Shown one piece after another: positions 16,942-26,454 of a stretch of 64,000 nucleotides of DNA. The notes beneath the pieces were generated by a model. The model worked only from the letters and a program-made list of their open reading frames with translations, was not told the DNA's origin and searched no databases. The position numbers were made by a program, and so were the translations under genes. Source of the DNA: Ruminococcus sp. (GTDB taxonomy: Bacteria > Bacillota > Clostridia > Oscillospirales > Ruminococcaceae); contig JAFYUM010000008.1 of assembly GCA_017558505.1 (NCBI GenBank), forward strand, positions 1 through 64,000. Direction: 5' to 3'. Position 1 is the first letter of the stretch. Every line of letters begins with the position of its first letter.

Positions 16942-17010
16942 AGTGCTACCTCCTTTCCGGGCAAGCCCTAGAATAAAATAATGGCAGCACAGCTATCCTA
17001 CGCCAATTAT

Positions 17011-17039
17011 ATTATAGCACAATCCTTATGATTTTTCAA
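17011..17039 (-). promoter_or_regulatory. Sigma-A-type promoter for the 41-aa/HEPN unit
   Basis: On the minus strand TTGAAA (17039-17034) and TATAAT (17016-17011) are separated by 17 bp, about 70 bp upstream of the small gene. Confidence 0.8.
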
Positions 17040-17040
17040 G

Positions 17041-17408
17041 TACTATACGAAAAAACAATCGTAAACTACGAGGATACCCCCTTTTCCCTATGACAACCTA
17101 TCCCCACACTCAACGCCATTTTGCAAACACCTAAATCGCAACTTTTGGTTAGCCTGTTTTCTGCGATTTTACGATGTTTTTGAGTGTGACATTCAATCTG
17201 CACACTAAAAAATCGGAAAAAGCAGTTTCACGCACCCTAAATCGAGTGCTTGATTTGGTTGTCAAAAATCAAAGTGTGCAGATTGGTTGTCAAATGCCTC
17301 GTGTATGCCATTTTGCCCTTTTAACTGTTCTCGCATACAGATTTTGAGTGGGTAAAACTGCTGTTACCGCAAATGGGTGATGCCGATAAACCGCGTAAAT
17401 ACGCCGTT
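17041..17408 (+). repeat. Non-coding 368-bp stretch with inverted and direct repeats at island edge
   Basis: No convincing gene is present. A 13-bp inverted repeat, CAATCTGCACACT, occurs at 17194-17206 and, reversed, at 17273-17285. A 12-bp direct repeat TTGGTTGTCAAA occurs at 17255-17266 and 17283-17294, and 'CCTAAATCG' occurs twice. A short hairpin (GCGTA-AA-TACGC) ends at the rlmD stop. As this is the junction between accessory genes and chromosomal genes it may include an attachment site or regulator-binding sites; neither can be proved here. Confidence 0.5.
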
Positions 17409-18767
17409 TTAGGATTTTTCTCGTGACAGCAGAACTACGCACTCAACGTGCCTCGTTCCTGGGAAGAAATCGCCGCCGCACACTCTTTCGACATTATAGC
17501 CGTTATTGGAGAGATATTTTGCATCACGGGCGGCAGTAGCGGGATTGCAGGAAATCATAACAATTTTTTGTGGAGCAGCAGAGAGTATCACATCAAGGGA
17601 CTGCTGAGAGCAGCCCTTTCTCGGCGGGTCAACCACAATTATATCGGGATTGCATCCGTTTTTGTGGAGCTGAGAGAAAATTTCCCCTGCATCGCCGCAG
17701 TAAAATTCTGCATTGGAAATATTGTTATCAGCGGCATTTTTCTTGGCATTTTCCACAGCTTCGGGAACAATTTCAATACCCATGATTTTCTTTGCCCTGT
17801 GAGCCATTGAAAGTCCGATAGTACCTGCTCCGCAGTACAAATCCGCAATAATTTCATCGCCCGTCGGATTGGCATATTCCAGCGCCTTTGCATAAAGCCT
17901 TTCAGCTTGCGGAGTATTAATCTGATAGAATGAAAGAGGAGAAATTTCAATTTTATTGCCGCACATTGTATCAGAAATCGTATCGCTTCCCCACAGAGTA
18001 ACGCAGTTTTCGCCGAGGATAACATTTGTTTTTGTGGGGTTAATATTCATCACGATGCTCTTTATATCGGGATATTTCTCTGCCAGCCGCACACACAGGG
18101 AATTCAGCTGACGGCACATATCCTTACGTACCACAAGACACACCATAATTTCATCCGAATACGCACCTTTACGCAGGTAAATGTGACGCATTATGCCTGT
18201 TCCCTTGGATTCGTCATAGACAGGCAATTTCTTTTTGTTGATGAATTCAAGAATATCCGCTGTGATACTGCTGAAAATTTCAGGCTGTAAGGGACAATCC
18301 TCAATAGGCACAACTCTGTGACTTCTGGGTGCAAAAAATCCGCAGACAGCTTTTCCGTCAATTACGGCAAGAGGATATTGCGCTTTATTGCGGTATCTGT
18401 CGGAGTTATGGCTTGGTATGAATTCGTCATATTCGGGAGTAAGTCCGCCTATACGCTCAAAGGCACTTCTTACAGCTTCGTCCTTGGCACGACATTCCGC
18501 CTCATAGCTTATATGGCGGTAGACACAGCCGCCGCATTTCTTATATGCTCCGCACTCCCTCATTTCACGGTCAGGGGAGGGGGTAATAAGCTTGTCCACA
18601 ATGCCGAAGCAATAGCTGCTTAAAACCTTGACAATTTTAATATCAGCCACATCGCCTACAGCCGTTTCGGGAACAAATACAGCCATATTCTCAATACGGC
18701 AGACACCGCTGCCCTCGGAGGTAAGCCCCGTTATTTCTGCGGTGTAGATTTGATTTTTCTCAGGCAT
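17409..18767 (-). CDS. rlmD: 23S rRNA (uracil-5)-methyltransferase, RumA/TrmA family
   Basis: Encodes 452 residues; GGAGG lies 7 bases before the ATG, which overlaps the 3' end of hemZ by 37 bases. An N-terminal TRAM domain (residues ~5-60, 'AEITGLTSEGSGVCRIENMAVFVPE') is followed by an iron-sulfur cluster motif C-x5-C-x2-C (CGAYKKCGGC). The SAM-binding motif is 'IADLYCGAGTIGLSMA', then 'VVDPPRKG' and catalytic 'ISCNPATAARD', where the Cys attacks uracil C6. It methylates C5 of a 23S rRNA uridine; whether it is RlmD- or RlmCD-like cannot be told. It is the last gene of the recJ operon. Confidence 0.9.
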   Translation of the reverse strand: MPEKNQIYTAEITGLTSEGSGVCRIENMAVFVPETAVGDVADIKIVKVLSSYCFGIVDKLITPSPDREMRECGAYKKCGGCVYRHISYEAECRAKDEAVRSAFERIGGLTPEYDEFIPSHNSDRYRNKAQYPLAVIDGKAVCGFFAPRSHRVVPIEDCPLQPEIFSSITADILEFINKKKLPVYDESKGTGIMRHIYLRKGAYSDEIMVCLVVRKDMCRQLNSLCVRLAEKYPDIKSIVMNINPTKTNVILGENCVTLWGSDTISDTMCGNKIEISPLSFYQINTPQAERLYAKALEYANPTGDEIIADLYCGAGTIGLSMAHRAKKIMGIEIVPEAVENAKKNAADNNISNAEFYCGDAGEIFSQLHKNGCNPDIIVVDPPRKGCSQQSLDVILSAAPQKIVMISCNPATAARDAKYLSNNGYNVERVCGGDFFPGTRHVECVVLLSREKS

Positions 18768-20236
18768 TGTGTAACCTCCTGCTTTTTCTCCATAAGCTCA
18801 TCAAAGCGGTTGATGTATTCGTATGGAAATTTATAGTTATGAATTCTGTTGATAAGTCCGTCGGGATATACAAGCTTTGTGGATGCCGCACAGCCTGCAC
18901 CGAGAATTGTTTGTGTTTCGTCCATAATAAATATGTTGTACTGGCTTTCATAGCCTTTTTTTGCATATCCCACATTTTCAAGATTGTCCACGGTATTTTT
19001 CTGACGGTACATATAGTATGGAAGATAGCCGTTAGCCATAAGCTTTTCAATGCTGTAATCAACCATTTCAGCGGCAGGATTTGCCATATTCACATTGCCC
19101 TCACGGAAAAGAGCCGCCGAGCGTTTTACTGTCAGCGTGTGAACAGTTATGCTTTCGGGAGAGAGTTCAACTATTTTGTCAAGTGTATGTTTAAAACTGT
19201 CCGCTGATTCTGTGGGGAGTCCTGCGATGAGGTCGGTGTTTATATTGTCAAAGCCGATTTTTCTTGCCATTTCAAAGGCTTCAAGGGCTTCCTTTCCCGT
19301 GTGCTGTCTGCCGATAACTTTAAGCACATCGTCATTCAGTGTCTGTGGATTTACAGATATCCTGTCCGCACCGAGAGCCTTTATTACACGGAGCTTTTCT
19401 TCTGTTATAGTGTCAGGTCTGCCTGCTTCAAAGCTGTATTCTCTTATTCTGTCAAGGTCGAAATTGGCGGCTACAGCCTCCATAACCTTGCGGATATCCT
19501 CTGCTGAAATTGATGTGGGAGTACCTCCGCCGAAATAAATCGTATCAATTTTTGTGTCACATTCCTTTACAAGTCTGCCGATAATTTCAAGTTCACGGCA
19601 GAGTGCGTCTATATATTGTGGCATAAGCTTCATAGCCGATGCCATACTGTGTGACACGAATGAACAATAACTGCACCGTGTAGGGCAGAACGGGATAGAT
19701 ACATAAAGGCTTGCGGCAGATGTATCAATACTTTCCAGTATAGGCTGCTGATTTACAGCTGTTTCATAGGCAAGGGCAAGCTTGCTGTTGGAAAGTTCAT
19801 ATCGCTTACGCAGTCTGTTTTCAATTTCCTCACGGGAAAGCCCCTGTGCCATAAGCTCTGTTACCTTTTTTACAGGGCGGATACCCGTCATAAGTCCCCA
19901 TGGTGGAGTAATACCTGTTTTACGGCAGAGTATATGGTAAATAAGCCTGCACAGCTCCTGTTCCGCAACGCTTTTTTCTGTGGTTTCGGGGAGCAGGATT
20001 TCTTCCTTTTCTGCAGTATCTCCGTTGAGCCGCACTTCTGCCTGCAATTTCATTTCACCGCCGCATATGGCTTTTTCGGCTATGATATAGCTGTCGCCCT
20101 GTGCTTCTGAAATATCTTCTGTAAAGTTGAAGCGTGCCGTATGGAAAAACAGCTTGCATATGGACTCTATCTCATATTTAAAGGAATTGCCGATCAGCAC
20201 GATCGGCATTTTATATTCATCATTTCTGTTTATCAT
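18731..20236 (-). CDS. hemZ: HemZ-type radical SAM coproporphyrinogen dehydrogenase
   Basis: Encodes 501 residues. The radical SAM cluster is C184-x3-C188-x2-C191 in 'SIPFCPTRCSYCSF'. Further HemN/HemZ motifs are 'IYFGGGTPTS', 'EAGRPDTIT', 'RISVNPQTLNDDVLKVIGRQHT', 'NTDLIAGLPTE' and 'PYYMYRQKNTVDNLENVGY'. The long N-terminal extension (residues 1-170) is characteristic of HemZ. The family is annotated as oxygen-independent coproporphyrinogen III oxidase, but many gut Clostridia that carry it lack full haem synthesis, so the true substrate here is uncertain. It starts 3 bases after the MBL hydrolase stop. Confidence 0.9.
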   Translation of the reverse strand: MINRNDEYKMPIVLIGNSFKYEIESICKLFFHTARFNFTEDISEAQGDSYIIAEKAICGGEMKLQAEVRLNGDTAEKEEILLPETTEKSVAEQELCRLIYHILCRKTGITPPWGLMTGIRPVKKVTELMAQGLSREEIENRLRKRYELSNSKLALAYETAVNQQPILESIDTSAASLYVSIPFCPTRCSYCSFVSHSMASAMKLMPQYIDALCRELEIIGRLVKECDTKIDTIYFGGGTPTSISAEDIRKVMEAVAANFDLDRIREYSFEAGRPDTITEEKLRVIKALGADRISVNPQTLNDDVLKVIGRQHTGKEALEAFEMARKIGFDNINTDLIAGLPTESADSFKHTLDKIVELSPESITVHTLTVKRSAALFREGNVNMANPAAEMVDYSIEKLMANGYLPYYMYRQKNTVDNLENVGYAKKGYESQYNIFIMDETQTILGAGCAASTKLVYPDGLINRIHNYKFPYEYINRFDELMEKKQEVTQCLRKIKSTPQK

Positions 20237-20239
20237 TTC

Positions 20240-20875
20240 TTATCCTCTGAATGGCTTCATATAGGGATTATTACGACGCTCGTAGTCAAGGTCAGTGAAC
20301 TCGTTGTGTCCGGGGTACACCTTGTAATTGCCCTCAAGCTCGTGGAGTAACTGTAATGACTGCATCATATAATGGGGGTCACTGCCCGGAAAGTCAGTTC
20401 TTCCTACGGAGCAGCAGAAAAGAGTATCTCCCGAGAAGATTACACGCTCCTCGTCGCACACGTAGCACACACTTCCGTGTGAATGACCGGGGGTATGAAG
20501 TACACGGAAGCTATAATCACCGTCTTTGATGATACAGCCGTCACGGACTATCTCGTATTTCATAACAGGCTTAAAGGGCATAATAGATATCATGGAGTGG
20601 AGGGAAAGAGCAGAGCTTTCAAGCATAGGGGAGTCGCTTTCATGGACGAAAACCTCTGCTCCCGTAGCCTGTCGCACCTCCTCAACACCGCCTATGTGGT
20701 CGTAGTGACCATGGGTAATGAGTATCTTCGTAAGCTTCAGGCTGTTCATTTTTAGATATTGTATAAGCAGCTGCGGTGTGCCGCCTATATCTATTGCTAC
20801 GCATCTGTTGGGGGCAGTTATTGCAATATAGCAGTTGGCTTTAAGCTCCCCCAACTGTAAGGTTTTAATGAGCAT
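20240..20875 (-). CDS. Metallo-beta-lactamase fold hydrolase (glyoxalase II-like)
   Basis: Encodes 211 residues. The ATG at 20875 is chosen because AGGAGGAAA lies directly before it; a longer frame from 20905 would put that RBS inside the gene. Metal ligands are visible: 'THGHYDHIGG' (HxHxDH), 'HTPGHSHGSVCY', 'FSGDTLF' and 'YPGHNEFT'. It is a small YcbL-type hydrolase, usually called hydroxyacylglutathione hydrolase-like; the substrate is unknown. It lies between relA and hemZ in a tightly packed operon. Confidence 0.9.
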   Translation of the reverse strand: MLIKTLQLGELKANCYIAITAPNRCVAIDIGGTPQLLIQYLKMNSLKLTKILITHGHYDHIGGVEEVRQATGAEVFVHESDSPMLESSALSLHSMISIMPFKPVMKYEIVRDGCIIKDGDYSFRVLHTPGHSHGSVCYVCDEERVIFSGDTLFCCSVGRTDFPGSDPHYMMQSLQLLHELEGNYKVYPGHNEFTDLDYERRNNPYMKPFRG

Positions 20876-20885
20876 GACTTTCCTC

Positions 20886-23186
20886 CTATATAGTGGAACG
20901 CTCAACTGATATGACGTTCTTTATTTTCTTTATTCTTTCAAAGAGTGCTTTAAGCTGTTCCATACTGGCGATAACTATAGTACATTCAAAAAGAGCGTTG
21001 CCATTCTTGAGTATTCTTGATGATGAATGAACTATGGGTATACGTGACTCCATGAGAATGGCTGTGATGTCGTACATAAGCCCTATACGGTTATCTGCGA
21101 TGACCTCAAAGCTTGTCTGGAACTGTGTGCCTGTGTTCTCTGACCACTGTATATCAAACCAGCGTTTTACTTCTTCCTCGTCATTTCTCTGCATGGCTGC
21201 ACGGTAGTTGGTACATTTTGTGGTGTGAACAGAAAGACCAAAACCACGTGTTATAAAGCCTACGATGTCATCTCCGGGGAGAGGATTACAGCACTGTGCG
21301 AATTTTATGGCTATATCATTTATCTGGTCAAGGATAATGCTGTTTCTGCTGTCGGGCTTTGCCTTTATCATTGAATTGCTTCCCGACTCCTGCACCGTTT
21401 CGCCGTACTGCTTGTTGTAACGCTCCTTGAGGCGGGGCATCATCTTTTCAAGTGATGTACCCTTGTAGCCTACGGAAGCGTAGAAATCGTCAAGTGTTTC
21501 GCAGTTGTGCTTTGCGAAATCGTCCTTGAGGAAATTCGCCATATCTTTATCAGGGACATTGATACGGTGTCTGCGGAAAAGACGTTCAACCTCTGCTTTG
21601 CCCTCTGTGATATTCTCCTCACGGCGTTCTCTCTTGAACCATGAACGTATCTTTGAACGTGCGTCGGTGGTGAATACAGTGTTAAGCCACGCTCTGTTCG
21701 GACCTTTCTCTGGGTCCTTTGAGGTGAGAATTTCACAAATCTGCCCCGTTTCAAGCTTGAAATCAAGGGGAACTATTCTGCCGTCAACCTTTGCACCTAT
21801 GGTCTTATGGCCTATCTCCGTGTGTATACGGTAGGCGAAGTCGATGACATTTGAGCCCATGGGGAGGATAACCGACTTGCCCTTGGGAGTCATTATAACA
21901 ACGTCCTCGGGGGCAATATCCGTCTTTATTATACGGACGATTTCTTCGACGTCGTCTGATGTCTGCTGTGCCTCGATAACTTGTCTTACCCATGCAAGAC
22001 GCTGCTCCATTTTGTCACGGGAGCTTATGCCCTCCTTGTATTTCCAGTGGGCAGCAACTCCGTATTCGGCGGTTTCGTGCATATCCCACGTACGTATCTG
22101 TACTTCAAAGGGTATACCTTCTGTACCTAAAACCGTAGTATGCAGCGAGCGGTAGTCGTTGGCTTTCGGTGTGGCGATATAGTCCTTGAAGCGGTTGGGC
22201 AATGGGTTGAACATATCGTGGATAAGTCCGAGAACTCCGTAGCATTCGGGGATTGTCCGCACAATTACACGGACTGCATATTTATCATAGATTTCATCAA
22301 TATTCTTGTGCATCATGAAAATCTTCTTGTATATGCTGTAAATACTTTTTACACGTCCCGAAACAACAGGGGGCTCGGAGAATTCCTCCTTCATAAAGCG
22401 TTCCTTTATACGTTCCTTGATAATCTCGATGAACGCCTCTCGCTCCTCTTTTTTGTTTTCCAGTATGTTTTCAATTTCCGTGTATGCAAAGGGGTCAAGG
22501 TAGCGGAATGACAGATCCTCAAGCTCCTCCTGTATCGCACGTATACCAAGGCGGTGGGCGAGGGGAGCATAGATATTCATTGTTTCAAGAGCTGTATTAC
22601 GCTGTTTATCGGGTGGACGGTGTTTCAGCGTACGCATATTGTGCAGACGGTCTCCAAGCTTTATAATCATTACACGGATATCCTGTGACATTGCAAGGAG
22701 TATCTTGCGGACGTTTTCAGCCTGCTGCTGCTCTTTGGAGTTGGTGGGGATTTTACCCAGCTTTGTAACTCCGTCAACAAGAAGTGCAACGTCCTGACCG
22801 AAGTGCTTTTTCAGGTCGTCAAGGGTTGCGGGGGTATCCTCCACAACGTCGTGAAGCAGGGCGGAGCATATTGTGTCCGTATCCATACCCAGTTCGAGGA
22901 GAATGTAGCTTACGGCAAGGGGGTGGATGATATAATCCTGCCCTGATGAGCGTTTCTGCCCTTTGTGAGCCTTTTCCGCAAACTCATATGCGGAGAGTAT
23001 CTTGCTTAAATCATACTGACGGTCGTCCTTGAGGATTTTCTGGATGATCATTTCAATTGTGAAGTTGTCGTCATAGTCGGGAATTGACTTGATATAATCC
23101 TCCGAGAGTTCATCTACAGGGGAGATAGGAATAGGAAGGTCGTGGATAGCCTCTGCCTCATTGTTCATCCTGTTGTTACTGTTCAT
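20886..23186 (-). CDS. relA: (p)ppGpp synthetase/hydrolase, Rel family
   Basis: Encodes 766 residues with the full long-RSH architecture. The HD hydrolase domain (residues ~70-215) has 'AHKGQKRSSGQDYIIHPLAV' and 'SALLHDVVEDT'. The synthetase domain (~260-390) has 'GRVKSIYSIYKKI', 'YDKYAVRVIV', 'KDYIATPKANDYRSLHT' and 'VQIRTWDMHETAEYG'. A TGS domain (~425-485) has 'VVIMTPKGKSVILPMGSNVIDFAYRIHT'. A zinc-finger-like 'CCNPLPGDDIVGF' and a C-terminal ACT domain follow. As both active sites look intact it is probably bifunctional, making and degrading the stringent alarmone. It follows recJ by 4 bp. Confidence 0.96.
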   Translation of the reverse strand: MNSNNRMNNEAEAIHDLPIPISPVDELSEDYIKSIPDYDDNFTIEMIIQKILKDDRQYDLSKILSAYEFAEKAHKGQKRSSGQDYIIHPLAVSYILLELGMDTDTICSALLHDVVEDTPATLDDLKKHFGQDVALLVDGVTKLGKIPTNSKEQQQAENVRKILLAMSQDIRVMIIKLGDRLHNMRTLKHRPPDKQRNTALETMNIYAPLAHRLGIRAIQEELEDLSFRYLDPFAYTEIENILENKKEEREAFIEIIKERIKERFMKEEFSEPPVVSGRVKSIYSIYKKIFMMHKNIDEIYDKYAVRVIVRTIPECYGVLGLIHDMFNPLPNRFKDYIATPKANDYRSLHTTVLGTEGIPFEVQIRTWDMHETAEYGVAAHWKYKEGISSRDKMEQRLAWVRQVIEAQQTSDDVEEIVRIIKTDIAPEDVVIMTPKGKSVILPMGSNVIDFAYRIHTEIGHKTIGAKVDGRIVPLDFKLETGQICEILTSKDPEKGPNRAWLNTVFTTDARSKIRSWFKRERREENITEGKAEVERLFRRHRINVPDKDMANFLKDDFAKHNCETLDDFYASVGYKGTSLEKMMPRLKERYNKQYGETVQESGSNSMIKAKPDSRNSIILDQINDIAIKFAQCCNPLPGDDIVGFITRGFGLSVHTTKCTNYRAAMQRNDEEEVKRWFDIQWSENTGTQFQTSFEVIADNRIGLMYDITAILMESRIPIVHSSSRILKNGNALFECTIVIASMEQLKALFERIKKIKNVISVERSTI

Positions 23187-23190
23187 ATGA

Positions 23191-25221
23191 TCACCCTTTC
23201 TTTTCTGTAAATCTGCGGAGCTTTACAAGAATTTCCGCTGAGTCAAGGTCTGCTTTCCTTGTGACACGTACACGTTTTATGACTGAGTTTTCGCTGCTTA
23301 CAGTGATAAGTCCAAGCTGTTTCAGCGACTCTATAACCGTTGAGAAGCGGCAGTAATTCACCTGTCCGCATACCTGAAAATACAGGTTGTCGACGGTAAT
23401 TCCCTCTGTGGGAATGAGTTTGTATATCATGACTGCGGTATCTCTTGCGGGGAGCATAGCGGGGTAATAGGCAGCAGGGAGCTTCTCGCCACGCATGAAC
23501 GCTTCAAAGGCGTTCTGTGCCGCAAAATATTTATCCTGATTGAAATTATGGCTGCGTATATCGGAAATAAACATATTCACAGAGCGTTTATCCATAAATG
23601 TATTAACTGAAAGCGTCACAGCCATGTCGCAGTATTCTCCTGCCCTTACAGGGAGAGCGTCAGGGGAAGTCCTGAAACGCAGAGCTTCAAATTCATTTCT
23701 GCCAAGGACAATTTTCAGCTTGGAATGTGCACCCTCTGAAAGGGGACGGATTTCCCTTATATAGGCGTTTTCGACGATGAAAACAGGCTTTTCGTTGCCC
23801 ATGCCGAAGGGTTCAAGCACATCAAGTCCTGCCACGTTTTCAACGGTTATATCAGCCGGTGAAAGTGCAAGGTCGGCTGAAATCTCATAACAGGGCATTT
23901 CCCTGTGATTTTCAAGGGCATATTTATTTACAAGGCGGCGGAACTCGTCGCACATACCGGATTTTATTGTAAATCCGCCTGCACCGGGGTGACCGCCGAA
24001 TTTGTCAAGTACCTCCGAAGCGGCTGTGAGGGCTGCAAATACGGAAAAACTGCCGAAAGAACGTGCAGAGCCACGTGTTTCGCCGTTTTCCTCCGAGGCG
24101 ATGAAGCAGGGCTTTCCGAACTGCTCCATAATGCGTGATGCGGCAATACCGATTACCCCGTGGTGCCAGCCTTTTCCGCAGACCACAATTACACGGTCGT
24201 TGAGGATTGCGGGATTTTTATCAAGAATAGCGTAGATTTCAGATGTTATATCATTTTCCGTCTGCTTACGCTGACCGTTGAGGGTGTCAAGCTCCTTTGC
24301 AAGCTCCAGAGCCTCGTCGTAGTCGTCACAGAGGAAAAGTTCAAGTGCTGTCATAGGTGAGCCGAATCTGCCTGCTGCATTAATTCTCGGGGCAAGTCCG
24401 AAGCCGAGGGCGGTTGCGTCAACAGTTTTTTTGCTGTAGCCGCTTATTTCTTTGAGCGCCATGAGGGCAGGTCGGTCGGTTCCGTTTATAAGCTCCATGC
24501 CGTAGCGGACAATGAGGCGGTTTTCTCCTGTGAGGGTTACAATATCGGCAACGGTAGCAATAGCTGCAAGGTCGCAGAACTGCTCCAGTGCAAGTGTATA
24601 GTCGCCGCCGTCAAGAGCTGCCACCAGCTTCAGTGCAACGACAGCTCCGCAGGCATATTTGAAGGGGGAGCAGTCGTCATGGCGGTGTGGATCTATTATA
24701 GCTTCCGCACGGGGGAGGGTGTCACCCTGCTGGTGGTGGTCGGTGATAATCAGCTTCATGCCGAGGGAGTAGATGTATTCGGCTTCTGCAATGGCGGAAA
24801 TACCGTTGTCAACGGTAATAATCAGCTCTGTACCTTCGCTGTGAAGCTTATCAATTGCATTTTTGTTGAGTCCGTAGCCCTCTGAACGCTCTGGGATATA
24901 GCATGTAACAGCCGCACCTGCTTCGGTGAGGTAGGTGGCAAGGATAGCCGTTGCCATAATTCCGTCACAGTCATAGTCACCGTAGACGCAGACAGAAGTA
25001 CCGTTTTCAATAGCTTCGTTTATCAGTCCGGCAGCGGTTTCCATATCTCTGATGAGAAAGGGGCTTGAAAGCTCGGATACTTCAAGCTTATCCCTTACAG
25101 CTTCCGGAGAAGTATAGCCCTTTGCGGCGAGAACGGCGGCGGCGAGAGATGAAACTCCGCAGCCCATAGCCAGTTTCGGCACAAGGCTTTTATCTATATC
25201 CTTTTTTGTCCATTTTTTCAT
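23191..25221 (-). CDS. recJ: Single-stranded-DNA-specific exonuclease RecJ
   Basis: Encodes 676 residues. DHH phosphoesterase motifs are present: 'VYGDYDCDGIMATAIL' and 'LIITDHHQQGD', then 'YACGAVVALKLV', 'LGFGLAPRINAAGRFG', and the DHHA1 segment 'VVCGKGWHHGVIGIAASRI' with 'GGHPGAGGFT'. An OB-fold (~residues 450-570) and a C-terminal winged-helix-like segment follow, as in longer Firmicute RecJ proteins. It degrades single-stranded DNA 5'-3' in recombination and mismatch repair. First gene of the reverse operon, with a strong promoter at 25253-25281. Confidence 0.95.
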   Translation of the reverse strand: MKKWTKKDIDKSLVPKLAMGCGVSSLAAAVLAAKGYTSPEAVRDKLEVSELSSPFLIRDMETAAGLINEAIENGTSVCVYGDYDCDGIMATAILATYLTEAGAAVTCYIPERSEGYGLNKNAIDKLHSEGTELIITVDNGISAIAEAEYIYSLGMKLIITDHHQQGDTLPRAEAIIDPHRHDDCSPFKYACGAVVALKLVAALDGGDYTLALEQFCDLAAIATVADIVTLTGENRLIVRYGMELINGTDRPALMALKEISGYSKKTVDATALGFGLAPRINAAGRFGSPMTALELFLCDDYDEALELAKELDTLNGQRKQTENDITSEIYAILDKNPAILNDRVIVVCGKGWHHGVIGIAASRIMEQFGKPCFIASEENGETRGSARSFGSFSVFAALTAASEVLDKFGGHPGAGGFTIKSGMCDEFRRLVNKYALENHREMPCYEISADLALSPADITVENVAGLDVLEPFGMGNEKPVFIVENAYIREIRPLSEGAHSKLKIVLGRNEFEALRFRTSPDALPVRAGEYCDMAVTLSVNTFMDKRSVNMFISDIRSHNFNQDKYFAAQNAFEAFMRGEKLPAAYYPAMLPARDTAVMIYKLIPTEGITVDNLYFQVCGQVNYCRFSTVIESLKQLGLITVSSENSVIKRVRVTRKADLDSAEILVKLRRFTEKKG

Positions 25222-25252
25222 AGCTTCACCTACTGTAGTTACGTAATACTAT

Positions 25253-25281
25253 ATTATACCATATTTTCATAATCTTTTCAA
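25253..25281 (-). promoter_or_regulatory. Sigma-A-type promoter of the recJ-relA-hemZ-rlmD operon
   Basis: On the minus strand TTGAAA (25281-25276) and TATAAT (25258-25253) have a 17-bp spacer; the -10 lies about 30 bp upstream of the recJ ATG. Spacing between all five operon genes is short or overlapping, so this probably drives the set. Confidence 0.8.
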
Positions 25282-25400
25282 TCGTTTTCTGAAAATTAAA
25301 TGTTATAAGTAACTACACGCGTTATCCGCCCCTGCACATAACATCATAACACAAAATATATTTCAATGCGGACTGCCAAAGGAAGTTTCTACAGATTGGC

Positions 25401-25443
25401 TATATATCGTAATTCTATGTAGGGACGCATTCCTGTGCGCCCG
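25401..25443. repeat. Dispersed palindromic repeat copy in recJ-spoIIGA gap
   Basis: 'TATATATCGTAATT' followed by a GTAGGGACG...GCGCCCG stem-loop, closely resembling 38525-38567. The divergent gap 25282-25607 shows no other recognisable feature; the reverse frame covering it contains the repeat and is not gene-like. Confidence 0.6.
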
Positions 25444-25607
25444 TTGTACAATTATCAGTAGATAAAAAAACAACAGAATTTTGTTCCGAATTTGCGGGAG
25501 AACGGAACCTGCCTCTTTTAGAGTCCTGATTTTAGAAAACAATATTTTTTTCAACACGCTCAGAATATGCTGTCCGCTGCAAGATGAAATTCCTCCTCTT
25601 TGCGAAA

Positions 25608-25640
25608 ATGACATTTTTTTCACCCTATCCGTAGTATAAT
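25608..25640 (+). promoter_or_regulatory. Probable spoIIG promoter with long spacer
   Basis: ATGACA (25608-25613) and TATAAT (25635-25640) are 21 bp apart. The Bacillus subtilis spoIIG promoter is known for a 22-bp spacer that needs Spo0A~P to be used, so the long spacing fits a sporulation-activated promoter. 'TTGCGAAAATGACA' overlapping the -35 is only a partial match to a 0A box. Start of spoIIGA is 21 bp downstream of the -10. Confidence 0.5.
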
Positions 25641-25660
25641 ATAGACAAGGGGGCAGGCTT

Positions 25661-26443
25661 ATGACAATTTATGTAGACGTTTTAATCGTACTGAATATAT
25701 ATGTTAATTACTTTCTCCTGCTGATAACGGCAAAGCTAAGCGGTTCCTATCTGAAACCTGTCCGCTGTGTGGCGGCATCTGTTTACGGAAGCCTTTATTC
25801 TCTGTTGATACTTGTGCCCACGCTGCCTGCTGCTGTGAATACCGTAATAAAGCTTGCGGCGGCTGTTACAGTTGTGATGATTGCATTCGGTATCGGTGAT
25901 TTAAGGCGGTTTCTGAAAAACTCCGCTGCCTTTTACGGTGCGAATTTTATCCTTGCAGGCGGAATTTATGGGGCGTATATATGGTTTGAGCCTGATTTTC
26001 TTCACTTTTCCAACTCCTGTTTTTACATAGATTTTTCACTGCTGCTTCTTATTGCGTCAACAGCCGTCTTTTACCTTGCAGCCTGTATTCTCCGCCGATT
26101 GTGGGACAGCTCCCCTTTGGACGGTTACAAGGTGTTTATACGCATAGGTGGAAAGCTGCTGAAGCTTGACGGTCTTGCGGATACGGGGAATTGTCTTGTG
26201 GACTGCTTTTCGGGGAAGCCTGTTATTATATGCTCCAGAGAGGATATAGGCGAACTCCCCAAGGGGACTGCTCTGAGATTAATTCCCATGAACACTGTAT
26301 CGGGTGACGGGCTTATGGAGATATTCCGCCCCGATGAGGTGATGATATCCGAAGAAAATGAAAAGAAGCGTCGGTCGGCAGATGTAATGATAGGTCTGGG
26401 CGAAACTCATGGAAAAGCGATTTTCAATCCCAAAAGTGTGTAA
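25661..26443 (+). CDS. spoIIGA: Sigma-E processing peptidase SpoIIGA
   Basis: Encodes 260 residues, somewhat shorter than the B. subtilis protein. The N-terminal half has five hydrophobic segments starting '[26 protein letters not shown]', the family's signature start. The C-terminal half is a retropepsin-like aspartic protease domain with catalytic D174 in '[11 protein letters not shown]' and the later '[10 protein letters not shown]' and 'DVMIGL' segments. It sits in the septal membrane and removes the pro-peptide of sigma-E in the mother cell. It is followed by sigE after 11 bases, the usual pairing. Confidence 0.93.
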   Translation: MTIYVDVLIVLNIYVNYFLLLITAKLSGSYLKPVRCVAASVYGSLYSLLILVPTLPAAVNTVIKLAAAVTVVMIAFGIGDLRRFLKNSAAFYGANFILAGGIYGAYIWFEPDFLHFSNSCFYIDFSLLLLIASTAVFYLAACILRRLWDSSPLDGYKVFIRIGGKLLKLDGLADTGNCLVDCFSGKPVIICSREDIGELPKGTALRLIPMNTVSGDGLMEIFRPDEVMISEENEKKRRSADVMIGLGETHGKAIFNPKSV

Positions 26444-26454
26444 GGAGAAAAATT

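Noticed and set aside
25363..25623. 86-codon reverse frame between recJ and spoIIGA
   Set aside because: It contains a dispersed repeat, has no convincing RBS, covers the spoIIGA promoter and does not resemble a protein.
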